Shown: piece by piece, positions 44,135 to 51,991 of the stretch
Numbering within the stretch: position 1 is the first letter of the stretch
Layout: the number at the start of each line of letters is the position of its first letter
The notes under the pieces: model-generated
What the model saw: the letters and a program-made list of their open reading frames with translations, nothing else
Told to the model about the DNA's origin: nothing
Database searches by the model: none
Assembly (NCBI RefSeq): GCF_001557325.1
Contig: NZ_LSJS01000151.1
Coordinates: 28,945-92,944 of the forward strand
DNA: 64,000 nt
Origin: Erythrobacter donghaensis
Lineage (GTDB): Bacteria > Pseudomonadota > Alphaproteobacteria > Sphingomonadales > Sphingomonadaceae
Direction: 5' to 3'
Made by a program: the position numbers and the translations under genes

Positions 44135-45754
44135 CTATCCCCCGGCCCCGTCCGCAATCGCCTGCGCGGTCTTGTAGTCCGGCTTGCCGTTGTTGAGCCG
44201 CAGCGACTGCTCGGTGAACACATAGAGCCGCGGGATCTTGTAGCCCGCCAGCCCGGCGCGGGCGTGGGCGTCGAGCGATTCGATCAGCGCGGCGCGGTCG
44301 CCTTCGAACTGCACCACCGCCACGACCTTGCGCCCGAAGCGCGGATCGGGCAGGCTCACCACGCGCACGTCCTTGACCGCGGGGTGGGCGAGCAGCACCG
44401 CTTCGACCTCCTCGGGAAAGACCTTCTCGCCGCCGGTGTTGATGCACATGTTGTCGCGGCCGATGAACTCGAGGGTGCCGTCCGCCGCCCAGCGCGCGCG
44501 GTCGCCGGTCATCAGCCAGCGCTGGCCGTCGATCACGGGGAAGGTCGCCGCGTTCTTCGCGTCCTCGCCGAGGTAGCCCAAGGGCAGCGGCCCGGTGCGC
44601 GCGACGATGCCGACGCCCTCGGTGCCGGGGTGGATTTCGGAGAGGCGCTCGTCGAACAGTTTCGTTTCGCGGCCCGGGAGCGGCTGGAACTTGCCCCCGC
44701 CCGAGGATCCCGCTGCGGTGGTGACGACGATGCCGGTGCCCGAGCTTTCGGAGGAGCCCAGCGCGTCGACGATCGTCAGCGTCGGGTGGTGCGCGATCAG
44801 CCGCGCCTTCAGCGCAGGCGAGAACACCGCGCCCGAGGAGGTGATGCTCCGCAGCGATGCCAGCGCCGCGGCCCCATCGCCCCGCGCGTCGAGCCGGTCG
44901 GCGAGCGGCAGCGCGAAAGCGTCGCCGACGATGAAGATGCCGCGCGCACCCAGCCGCGCCGCCTCGTCGAGCGCCAGATCGGCGTCGAACTTGGGCGCGG
45001 GCAGCAGCGCCAGCGTGCCGCCTTTCAGGAGGTGGATCATCGCGGTGAATTGCCCCGCGCCGTGCATCAGCGGCGAGAGCAGCAGCAGCGGCGAGGTGCT
45101 CGCCGGGTGATCGGGGCCGATTGCAGCGGCCTCGGCGACCTGCTCGGCAAGGCTCGCGGTGACCAGCGGAGGCGTCCCCGGCGGGCGCTGCCAGACGCCG
45201 ATGTTGAACGCCTGCCATGCCTGATCCATCGGCCACATCACCGCCTTGGGCATCCCCGTGGTGCCCCCGGTGGCGGTGAGGAACAGCGCTTCGGGATCGG
45301 CGTGGAGCGCGAAATCCGCGGGGAGCGGGGTGCCGCACAGCGCCGCCCACTCCGCGCCGCCGACATCGACCGTCAGCGCCCCCTCCGACATCGCCTCGCG
45401 GGCCAGATCCGAAAAGTCGCTCTCGGTGAACAGCGCCTTCAATCCGAAGCGCTGGAAAATGTCGGCGAGCTCCCGGGCCTTGTAGTGGTAGTTCACATTG
45501 ACCGGCACCACCCCCGCCTTCACGCAGCCGAACCAGGCGAGCATATAGTCGGGGGTGTTCCTGAGCATCTGCCCCGCGATGTCGCCGATCTGGAGGCCCC
45601 TCGCGCGCAACCCGGCGGCGATCCGGTCGGTGAGGGCGTCAAGCTCGCTCCAGGTCACCACCCGCTGCCCGTGCAGCAGCGCGGGCCGCTCGGGCGGGAA
45701 CGCCTGCGCCAGCGCCTTCAGCGCCACACCGAAATTCGCTCCCGCAAACGCCAT
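44135..45754 (-). CDS. Acyl-CoA synthetase (AMP-forming)
   Basis: A full-length ANL enzyme of 539 aa. It has TATGGTTGMPKAV (P-loop), LSPLMHGAGQF, DALGSSESSGTG, MTGDRARW, GRDNMCINTGGEKVFPEEVE and the catalytic Lys in NNGKPDYKTAQ. The GGTTGMPK form and short length suit fatty, steroid side-chain or aromatic acids. ATG at 45754 is preferred to an in-frame start 9 bases upstream. It lies divergently from the luxR-type gene, close to the dioxygenase cluster, so it may belong to the same catabolic group. Confidence 0.92.
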   Translation of the reverse strand: MAFAGANFGVALKALAQAFPPERPALLHGQRVVTWSELDALTDRIAAGLRARGLQIGDIAGQMLRNTPDYMLAWFGCVKAGVVPVNVNYHYKARELADIFQRFGLKALFTESDFSDLAREAMSEGALTVDVGGAEWAALCGTPLPADFALHADPEALFLTATGGTTGMPKAVMWPMDQAWQAFNIGVWQRPPGTPPLVTASLAEQVAEAAAIGPDHPASTSPLLLLSPLMHGAGQFTAMIHLLKGGTLALLPAPKFDADLALDEAARLGARGIFIVGDAFALPLADRLDARGDGAAALASLRSITSSGAVFSPALKARLIAHHPTLTIVDALGSSESSGTGIVVTTAAGSSGGGKFQPLPGRETKLFDERLSEIHPGTEGVGIVARTGPLPLGYLGEDAKNAATFPVIDGQRWLMTGDRARWAADGTLEFIGRDNMCINTGGEKVFPEEVEAVLLAHPAVKDVRVVSLPDPRFGRKVVAVVQFEGDRAALIESLDAHARAGLAGYKIPRLYVFTEQSLRLNNGKPDYKTAQAIADGAGG

Positions 45755-45888
45755 CCCGCGCACCTCTCCTTGTCATTTTCGCTAGCCCCTGCCGCGCCCG
45801 CCTTCCCCTAGGTAAATGATGAGGACATTGCCGAATCTTGCGTTAGAAGGGATCGGCGGGAGAACAATGGAGAGGAGCGAGGCTGACG

Positions 45889-46698
45889 ATGGCCCATAAT
45901 GTTGTCGAGCTGCGGACGCCGCAAGGCCGCGAATCGCTCGAGCAGTTGCTCGAGTCCGTCACCATCACCTGCCCGGAAGACATCCACGATGCCGCGGTCA
46001 ACCCCGCCCGCATCGCGCAGGAGCGCGGCATGCAGATCGCGGTGTGCGACGACATTTCCTCCAAGGAGCCGATGGTCGATGCCGACGGCACGATCCTCAA
46101 CGCCGACATCTTCCGCTGGCTCGACGACGGCGCGCGCTGGTGGGAGGACCACCGCCTCGCGCTGCACTCGCCGCTGCCGCGCGCGTGCCGCTACGAAAGC
46201 GAGCCCTTCTGGGTCAACCAGCACGGTTTCAACACCCGCTGGCGCAACCACTACCTCGCCGAGATCGACCTCGCCGATTTCGAGAAGCGCGCGCTGTGCA
46301 AGGCCGCGATCGTGATCCCGGTGCACCTGCCCTTCGGCCAGATTTCCGCGTCGAGCTTCATCTCGATGGACCGCGACAAGGAGGACCTCGCCGCCGAGTT
46401 CGCCGAGTACGGCGCGCTGTTCGCGATGGTCACGCGCTGCTTCGTCGCGGGCTACGTTCAGGCCCACCGCACCAAGCGGCGCATCCCCTCCGACTGCGTG
46501 CTGTCCAAGCGCGAGGTCGAATGCCTGCGCTGGGCGGCGATCGGCAAGACCGACAAGGAGATCAGCATGATCCTGAGCCGCTCGCACGCCACGATCCGGT
46601 ACCACATCCACCGCGCGGGCGAGAAGCTCGACAGCGTCAACCGCGCGCAGACGATCTTCAAGGCGGGGCAGCTGGGTTACTTGGGGGCTTCTGATTAG
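45889..46698 (+). CDS. LuxR family transcriptional regulator
   Basis: A 269-aa regulator. The C-terminal 65 residues form the LuxR helix-turn-helix (LSKREVECLRWAAIGKTDKEISMILSRSHATIRYHIHRAGEKLDSVNRAQTIFKA). The N-terminal ~190 residues are like autoinducer-binding domains, with several Trp residues (FRWLDDGARWWED, FNTRWRNHY) and a late SFISMDRDKED segment. No luxI homologue lies in the window, so it is a solo regulator, probably of the nearby acyl-CoA synthetase or dioxygenase genes. The stop TAG abuts a multi-hairpin repeat. Confidence 0.88.
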   Translation: MAHNVVELRTPQGRESLEQLLESVTITCPEDIHDAAVNPARIAQERGMQIAVCDDISSKEPMVDADGTILNADIFRWLDDGARWWEDHRLALHSPLPRACRYESEPFWVNQHGFNTRWRNHYLAEIDLADFEKRALCKAAIVIPVHLPFGQISASSFISMDRDKEDLAAEFAEYGALFAMVTRCFVAGYVQAHRTKRRIPSDCVLSKREVECLRWAAIGKTDKEISMILSRSHATIRYHIHRAGEKLDSVNRAQTIFKAGQLGYLGASD

Positions 46699-46802
46699 CG
46701 CAGCCGCCTCCGCGGCTGCGTCCTCGGTGCTGTTTCGATCCCTGCGGGATCGAGCACCTGCGGCTCGCGCCGTGCGCTCGCGGCCCTGCGGGCCGGATCA
46801 GC
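46697..46802 (+). repeat. Multi-hairpin intergenic repeat, copy B
   Basis: Second copy of the element at 1924-2032. Hairpins: CGCAGCCGC/GCGGCTGCG (46699-46707 with 46712-46720), TCGATCCC/GGGATCGA (46735-46742 with 46746-46753), GCGC/GCGC (46767-46770 with 46774-46777) and CGGCCC/GGGCCG (46781-46786 with 46790-46795). The flanks GGTGC and GCACC also pair around the second hairpin. The linkers match copy A closely although the stems do not. It begins at the luxR stop codon. Confidence 0.75.
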
Positions 46803-46811
46803 GCAATTCTT

Positions 46812-46908
46812 CGTCATTGCGAGGAGCCGCAGGCGACGCGGCAATCCATCGACCGACCGCGTTCCGCAAAGTCGGGCCATGGATTGCTTCGCTTCGCTCG
46901 CAATGACG
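46812..46908. repeat. Dispersed palindromic element (CGTCATTGCGAG type)
   Basis: CGTCATTGCGAG (46812-46823) and its complement CTCGCAATGACG (46897-46908) bound the element. Inner arms GCAATCCAT (46841-46849) and ATGGATTGC (46879-46887) also pair. I recognise these ends from memory as a widely dispersed bacterial repeat. It fills the gap before the VOC gene stop, 8 bases away. Confidence 0.8.
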
Positions 46909-46915
46909 AGAGGAG

Positions 46916-47452
46916 TTACCCCAACTTCCTCAACGGCTCCGCGCCATCCCAGCCCACGCCCGCCGCCTTGATCATCCCGAACAGGTCCGGCCCATCCTTG
47001 GCCTGCTGGAGGATCTCCACCAGCGTCCCCGGCCCGCCCCCGGCATCGACATAGATCACCTGGCTGGTGCCGAAATTCCCCTCGATCACCACCTCGGCCC
47101 CTTCCGCCTCGCACACCGCGCGGGCGTGGGCGAGGTCGTCGACGAGGATGCACACATGGTGGAGGCCATTGCCGGTCGCGCCATAATCGCCGCGGTAGAT
47201 CGAGGGATGCGCGTCCCTCGGGCGGATCAGCTCGATCTGGAGGTCGCCCCAATAGGCGAGCGCCAAGTCGAACACCGCCTCGGTCGGCTCGCCGCGATAC
47301 TTCATCCCCTCGAGGTGAATGCCCTCGATCAGGAAAAACGGCCCGACGCCCATGACCTGCGTCCAATGCGTCACCGCCGCGTCGAAATCCTCCGGCACGA
47401 AGGCGAGTTGCATCACCTCGCCCAGCGACGCGATCTTGCCGGCAACAGCCAT
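46916..47452 (-). CDS. VOC family protein (glyoxalase/dioxygenase fold)
   Basis: A 178-aa vicinal-oxygen-chelate protein. The likely metal ligands are in QLAFVPEDFD-side strands, LHHVCILVDD and TLVEILQ. The middle FFLIEGIHLEGMKYRGEPTEAVFDLALAYWGDLQIELIRP matches a VOC group common in steroid or aromatic degradation clusters. The start ATG at 47452 follows GAGAGG. It diverges from the Rieske oxygenase gene across 126 bases. Confidence 0.85.
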   Translation of the reverse strand: MAVAGKIASLGEVMQLAFVPEDFDAAVTHWTQVMGVGPFFLIEGIHLEGMKYRGEPTEAVFDLALAYWGDLQIELIRPRDAHPSIYRGDYGATGNGLHHVCILVDDLAHARAVCEAEGAEVVIEGNFGTSQVIYVDAGGGPGTLVEILQQAKDGPDLFGMIKAAGVGWDGAEPLRKLG

Positions 47453-47578
47453 GTTCCTCTCCAATCCGATAGTGTGCCCTGCGCGCGAAGCTGTGTGATA
47501 TTCTCCCCCTGAGACACTGCACAAAGTGCGAGGACGAGAGGCGGGGGCACTCCCCCCGATGAGGACCGGAACATTCCC

Positions 47579-49006
47579 ATGAACGAGATCAAGGACATTG
47601 CCCGCGGCGACCGCTGCCCGGGGATCAGCTACACCGACATGCTCAACGGCGACACCCGCCGCGCGCCCGATTACCTGTTCGAGGAATCGCACATGGAACT
47701 GGGCGACGATCCGCTGCCGGTGGCGCCCTATATCTCGGAGGAATTCGCCCGCCTCGAACGCGAGAAGATGTGGCCCAACGTCTGGCTCTTCGCCGCGCGC
47801 GAGGACGAGATGCCGGATGCGGGCGACACGGTCGTCTTCGACATTGTGGGCAAGAGCTTCCTGCTGATCCGCCAGAAGGACGGCAGCGTGAAGGCCTTCT
47901 ACAACGCCTGCCTCCACCGCGGCCGCAAGCTGCGCACCGAGAGCGGCGCCTCGGTTCAGCTGCGCTGCCCCTTCCACGGCTTCACCTGGAGGAACGACGG
48001 CAGCCTCAAGGAAATCCCCTGCGCGTGGGACTTCAAGCACCTCGAAGGCAAGGACATGAGCCTGCCCGAGGCGCGCGTGGAGCTGTGGCAGGGCTTCGTC
48101 ATGCTGACGGAGAACCACGCCCTTCCCGATTTCAAGACCTGGCTGGGCCCTGCGGCGTCCCACTACGAACGCTACGATTTCGCCAACCGCTACACCGGCA
48201 TGTGGGTGCAGAAGAGGATCCCCGCCAACTGGAAGGCGACCGCGGAAGCCTTCATGGAGGCCTGGCACTCGATCACCACCCACCCGCAGCTGCTCGCCTT
48301 CCTCGGCGATGCCAACACCCGCTACGACCTGATCGGCGATCACTTCAACCGCGCGATCACGCCCTCGGGCGTGCTCTCCCCGCATGTGAAGGGCAAGAAT
48401 TCGGACTACGTCCTCGAGAAGATGAACGAGTTCTCGGGCGGGCAGGACGCGCGCACCAACCGCCGCTTCTCGGCCAGCGAGGAAGTGCCCGAAGGCTACG
48501 ATGCCGACGATCCGCTCGGCGCGCGCAAGATCCTTGCCGAGGCCGGGCGGCAGGGCTTCGCGGCGCAATATGGCTACGACTATTCGGACGCCGCCGACAC
48601 CGAGATCCTCGACAATTTCACCTACAACATCTTCCCCAACTTCGCGCCGTGGATCGGCTTCCTGCCGACGCTGGTGTACCGCTGGCTGCCCGGCGACACG
48701 CCCGACTGGTGCATCATGGAAATCCGCCTGCTGTTCCCCACCCCCAAGGGCGAACCCCGCCCGCGCGCTGTCGCCATGACCTATATTCCCGATGACCAGC
48801 CCTTCGCCTGGGCGAACGACATCATGGGCCCGCAGCTCGCCAACGTCTTCGATCAGGACATGGCGAACCTGCCTTACGTGCAGGAAGGGATGAAGGCGAT
48901 GAAGGACGGGCTGATGGAGCTCGGCCACTATCAGGACAGCCGGGTGCGGCATTTCCAGACGACGCTGATGAAATATGTCAACGGGGAGCTGCCTGCGGTT
49001 AAGTAG
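47579..49006 (+). CDS. Rieske non-heme iron oxygenase, alpha subunit
   Basis: An aromatic-ring hydroxylating dioxygenase large subunit (475 aa). The Rieske 2Fe-2S ligands are in CLHRGRKL and CPFHGFTW (about residues 110-138). The catalytic iron site lies in EAFMEAWHSITTHPQL and downstream acids. No small subunit or ferredoxin gene lies next to it, so the reductase partner is encoded elsewhere. It heads a plus-strand operon with an SDR and a TIM-barrel protein, suggesting hydroxylation followed by dehydrogenation of an aromatic or steroid-like substrate. Confidence 0.92.
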   Translation: MNEIKDIARGDRCPGISYTDMLNGDTRRAPDYLFEESHMELGDDPLPVAPYISEEFARLEREKMWPNVWLFAAREDEMPDAGDTVVFDIVGKSFLLIRQKDGSVKAFYNACLHRGRKLRTESGASVQLRCPFHGFTWRNDGSLKEIPCAWDFKHLEGKDMSLPEARVELWQGFVMLTENHALPDFKTWLGPAASHYERYDFANRYTGMWVQKRIPANWKATAEAFMEAWHSITTHPQLLAFLGDANTRYDLIGDHFNRAITPSGVLSPHVKGKNSDYVLEKMNEFSGGQDARTNRRFSASEEVPEGYDADDPLGARKILAEAGRQGFAAQYGYDYSDAADTEILDNFTYNIFPNFAPWIGFLPTLVYRWLPGDTPDWCIMEIRLLFPTPKGEPRPRAVAMTYIPDDQPFAWANDIMGPQLANVFDQDMANLPYVQEGMKAMKDGLMELGHYQDSRVRHFQTTLMKYVNGELPAVK

Positions 49007-49012
49007 CGCCGC

Positions 49013-49768
49013 ATGACCTTCTCCTTCGACCTCTCGGGGCGCACAGCCCTCGTCACCGGCGCGTCATCGGGCCTCGGCACCCGCTTCGGGCGCATCCTTG
49101 CGGCGAGCGGGGCGAAGGTGGCGCTCGGCGCGCGGCGCAAGGACCGCCTCGAGGCGCTCGCAGCCGGGATCGGCCCGCAAGCCGCCGCCGTCACCATGGA
49201 CGTCGCGCGCGAGGCCGACATCATCGCCGGGTTCGATGCCGCCGAGGCCGCGTTCGGCTCCCCAGTCGACACGGTCATCGCCAATGCCGGGGTCGACGGC
49301 GCTGGCATGGCGACCGCCATCTCGGAAGGTGAGATCGAACAGACCCTCGCCATCAACTTGAAAGGCGCAATCCTCACGGCACGCGAGGGCGCGCGGCGGA
49401 TGATGGCGCAGGGCACACCCAAGGGCCGGATCGTCCTGATCGCCTCGATCACCGCCTTCGAACCTTCCCCCGGCCTTGTCGCCTATGCCGCGAGCAAGGC
49501 GGGCGTGGTGCAGGCGGGCCGCACGCTTGCGCGCGAATGGGCGCGCGCCGGGATCAACGTCAACACCGTCTCCCCGGGCTATATCCGCACCGCGATCAAC
49601 GATGCGTGGTTCGATACCGAGGGCGGCCAGAAGCAGATCGCGAAGTTCCCCAAGCGGCGGCTGATGGGCGAAGAGGGATTGGACGCGATGATCCTGTTCC
49701 TGTGCTCGGACGCCTCCGAGTTCGTGACCGGCACCGACTTCGTGCTCGACGACGGGCAGACGCTGTGA
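49013..49768 (+). CDS. SDR family oxidoreductase
   Basis: A 251-aa short-chain dehydrogenase starting 6 bases after the oxygenase gene. It has TGASSGLGTRF for cofactor binding, NAG in VIANAGVDGAG, the catalytic Ser in LIASITAFEP, and YAASK. The end FVTGTDFVLDDGQTL is typical. A dihydrodiol or alcohol dehydrogenase role with the oxygenase is likely but unproven. It overlaps the next gene by GTGA. Confidence 0.9.
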   Translation: MTFSFDLSGRTALVTGASSGLGTRFGRILAASGAKVALGARRKDRLEALAAGIGPQAAAVTMDVAREADIIAGFDAAEAAFGSPVDTVIANAGVDGAGMATAISEGEIEQTLAINLKGAILTAREGARRMMAQGTPKGRIVLIASITAFEPSPGLVAYAASKAGVVQAGRTLAREWARAGINVNTVSPGYIRTAINDAWFDTEGGQKQIAKFPKRRLMGEEGLDAMILFLCSDASEFVTGTDFVLDDGQTL

Positions 49769-50574
49769 CCAGAAGGCTGATCTCGCTCGCCGCCGGGATC
49801 ATGCCCGAGGCCACCCCCGCCCAGCTGATCGAATGCGCCGCCGCGTCCGATTTCGACTTCGGGGGCATGTGGATCGAAAAGGACAGCTGGACCCCCGCCA
49901 CCACCCGCGCGATCCGCGCACAGGCGCGGGATGCGGGCGTCACGCTGCTCGATTGCGAGGTCGCGTGGATCATTCCCGGCCCGCCCGATCCGTGGCTGAC
50001 CGAACTGGTCGACATCGCCGCCGAGCTGGGCGCGAGGAACCTCCTGTGCGTCTCCTCCGACCCCGACATGGCCGCCACCACCGCCAAGTTCCAGACGCTG
50101 GTGAGCGCGGCGGCGGGCACCGGGGTCAGGGTCAACCTCGAATTCGGCATCTTCACCGAGGTCAAGACCATCCACATGGCCCGCGCCGTGCTGGAAGCCG
50201 TCGAGGGCGAGGCCAAGGCGCTGCTGGTCGACACGCTCCACTGGGCGCGCTCCGGGGGGACGGCGGAAGACCTGGAAGCGATCCCGCGCGCGTGGTTGAG
50301 CTACTGCCAGCCCTGCGACGCGCCCGCCGAGAGGCCGGACGTGACCAGCTTCGACGCGATCATCGACGATGCGATCAACCGCCGGATGCCCCTCGGCCAA
50401 GGCGGTCTCCCGCTTGCCGCGATGGTCGATGCCCTGCCCGCGCATCTGCCGATGGCAATCGAGGAACGCTCGGCAGCCTTGCGTGACGCCTACCCCGACC
50501 TCGTCGAACGCGCCCGCCAATGCGCGCGCACCAGCCGCGCGTGGCTGGAGGGGTGGCACCTATCCGGCACGTGA
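49765..50574 (+). CDS. Sugar phosphate isomerase/epimerase-like TIM-barrel protein
   Basis: A 269-aa protein starting with GTG at 49765. It resembles the xylose-isomerase-like TIM-barrel family: ISLAAGIMPEATPAQLIECAAASDFDFGGMW, LLDCEVAWI, GARNLLCVSS, VNLEFGIFTEVKTI and LLVDTLHWARSGG with likely metal ligands Glu, Asp and His. Such proteins often occur in catabolic operons with SDRs and oxygenases. Reaction unknown. Confidence 0.85.
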   Translation: MTRRLISLAAGIMPEATPAQLIECAAASDFDFGGMWIEKDSWTPATTRAIRAQARDAGVTLLDCEVAWIIPGPPDPWLTELVDIAAELGARNLLCVSSDPDMAATTAKFQTLVSAAAGTGVRVNLEFGIFTEVKTIHMARAVLEAVEGEAKALLVDTLHWARSGGTAEDLEAIPRAWLSYCQPCDAPAERPDVTSFDAIIDDAINRRMPLGQGGLPLAAMVDALPAHLPMAIEERSAALRDAYPDLVERARQCARTSRAWLEGWHLSGT

Positions 50575-50597
50575 TCCATTCGGTGCCCAACCAAAAT

Positions 50598-50629
50598 TCG
50601 TCACCCCGTGCTTGACACGGGGCTTGGCT
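50598..50629. repeat. 32-bp inverted repeat, left copy
   Basis: Exact reverse complement of 50974-51005. Inside it CCCCGTG-CTTGA-CACGGGG forms a 7-bp hairpin. Its inner end overlaps the TAG stop of the GIY-YIG gene. Confidence 0.9.
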
Positions 50630-50939
50630 AATCTTCTCCGGCAGCAGAACCGAACCATCGGTCCCAAAGAGAATCCCAATCGGAATTGTCGGCCTCGATC
50701 AGCGCGAACTTCCATTCGCGGCGCCACTCCTTGACGCGTTTCTCCCGCGCGATCGCTTGGCGGATATCGTCATGGTGCTCGACATAGACCAACCGTGTCT
50801 TCCCGAAGTCGGCAACATGCCGCGAGCCTGTGCCTTCGCGGTGCTGGAAGACGCGCGCCAAGGTATCAGCCGTCATGCCGACATACATGCCGCCGCGATA
50901 GCGGTTCGCCATGATGTTGACCCAGCCGCCCTTCTCCAT
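50628..50939 (-). CDS. GIY-YIG nuclease family protein with altered GIY motif
   Basis: A 103-aa protein of the small UPF0213/YhbQ-like GIY-YIG group. It begins MEKGGWVNIMANRYRGGMYV: the second motif YVG is present, and the catalytic region has ARVFQHREG with Arg and His and a later Glu. At the first motif the codon AAC gives Asn where relatives carry Tyr (expected WVYIMAN), one base change away, so the enzyme may be impaired. The stop TAG lies partly in the left inverted repeat. An alternative start at 50912 would remove the first motif. Confidence 0.85.
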   Translation of the reverse strand: MEKGGWVNIMANRYRGGMYVGMTADTLARVFQHREGTGSRHVADFGKTRLVYVEHHDDIRQAIAREKRVKEWRREWKFALIEADNSDWDSLWDRWFGSAAGED

Positions 50940-50973
50940 CGGCTGAATGTCGGCGCGTGTGGCGGAAAAGAAA

Positions 50974-51005
50974 AGCCAAGCCCCGTGTCAAGCACGGGGT
51001 GACGA
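50974..51005. repeat. 32-bp inverted repeat, right copy
   Basis: Perfect complement of 50598-50629, lying 34 bases upstream of the GIY-YIG start. It contains CCCCGTG-TCAAG-CACGGGG. Confidence 0.9.
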
Positions 51006-51058
51006 TTGATGGATTGGCATTCCGGGCGACAACATCACTTCGCGGCAGCGGCAAACCA

Positions 51059-51958
51059 TCAACCCCCCCGCGCGTGGCTCCCGATTTCGCTCGCGAGGCG
51101 CGGCACCAGTTTCAGCGGCAGGTCGTGGCCCCAGCCGGGGATCGTCACCAGCCGTGCGCCGGGGATCGCGGCGGCGGTCGCTTCGCCGCCGGGGAGTTTG
51201 ACCAGGGGGTCGGCCTCGCCGTGGAGCACCAGTGTGGGCGTCCTCACCGCGCCGAGGCGCTTGGTGCGGTCGCCGTCGTCGAGGATCGCGGCGAGCTGGC
51301 GCGGGAGCCCCGCCGGGTAGACCGAACGGCGCATGTTCGCGAGCACCCGCTCGCGCTGATAGGCCTCGTCGAACGGGAACTCCGCGCTATCGGGCGTGCC
51401 GATGTTGCGGATGATGTTGAGGCCGTGGGCGACCAGCGTCTCCTCGTCGGTGCCCTTCAGCGGCGCGGTCAGCGCGCCGATCGCGTTGGGCTCGGCCTGG
51501 GGCAGCCTGCCGCTGCCGGTGGTCGACATGATCGAGGTCATGCTCATCAGCCGCTCGGCATGGTGGATTGCCATCAGCTGGACAATCATCCCGCCCATCG
51601 AGGCGCCGACGACGTGGGCGCGGTCGATCCCGAGCGCATCGAGCACGCCGATCCCGTCGTCGGCCATGTCCTTGAGGGTATAAGGCACCTTGGCGGGAAA
51701 GCCGATCTTCTTGCGCAGCACCTGCACCGCGGGCGAGGGCGCGCGCTGGCCTTCCATCTTCTGGGAGAGGCCGATGTCGCGGTTGTCGTAGCGGATCACC
51801 CGGAAGCCTTCGCTCGCCAGCGCCGCGACCAGCTCGTCCGGCCACAGCGTCATCTGCGCGCCGAGGCCCATCACCAGCAGCATCGCCGGCGCTTGCGGGT
51901 CGCCGTGCTCCTCGTAGAAGATTTCGATGCCGGTATTGGGGGTGGTCAGGGTGGGCAT
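51059..51958 (-). CDS. Alpha/beta fold hydrolase
   Basis: A 299-aa hydrolase of the broad esterase/epoxide hydrolase-like group. Features: IEIFYEEHGDPQAPAMLLVMGLGAQMTLWPDELV, IRYDNRDIGLS, the nucleophile elbow VVGASMGGMIVQ, the acid near LHGEADPLVKL, and His in PGWGHDLPLKLV. It has no signal peptide. The gene lies between the GIY-YIG element and a TraB-like gene. Confidence 0.9.
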   Translation of the reverse strand: MPTLTTPNTGIEIFYEEHGDPQAPAMLLVMGLGAQMTLWPDELVAALASEGFRVIRYDNRDIGLSQKMEGQRAPSPAVQVLRKKIGFPAKVPYTLKDMADDGIGVLDALGIDRAHVVGASMGGMIVQLMAIHHAERLMSMTSIMSTTGSGRLPQAEPNAIGALTAPLKGTDEETLVAHGLNIIRNIGTPDSAEFPFDEAYQRERVLANMRRSVYPAGLPRQLAAILDDGDRTKRLGAVRTPTLVLHGEADPLVKLPGGEATAAAIPGARLVTIPGWGHDLPLKLVPRLASEIGSHARGG

Positions 51959-51991
51959 GTGTCAGGCGGGTCCTCTATCGGCCCCGCGCGG

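Larger units (their letters stand above)
50598..51005 (-). mobile_element. Candidate repeat-bounded GIY-YIG element
   Basis: A 408-bp unit: a GIY-YIG nuclease gene enclosed by perfect 32-bp inverted repeats that themselves contain palindromes. No transposase is present and no target duplication is seen outside the repeats. The architecture resembles REP/MITE-type elements with a nuclease instead of a RAYT transposase. Mobility is inference. Confidence 0.5.

Noticed and set aside
45889..46698. A complete quorum-sensing pair with the LuxR-type gene
   Set aside because: No luxI-type synthase is found on either strand in the window.
46697..46908. A CRISPR array, considered because of dense palindromes
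   Set aside because: There are no regularly spaced identical repeats with unique spacers; the structures are single hairpin elements.
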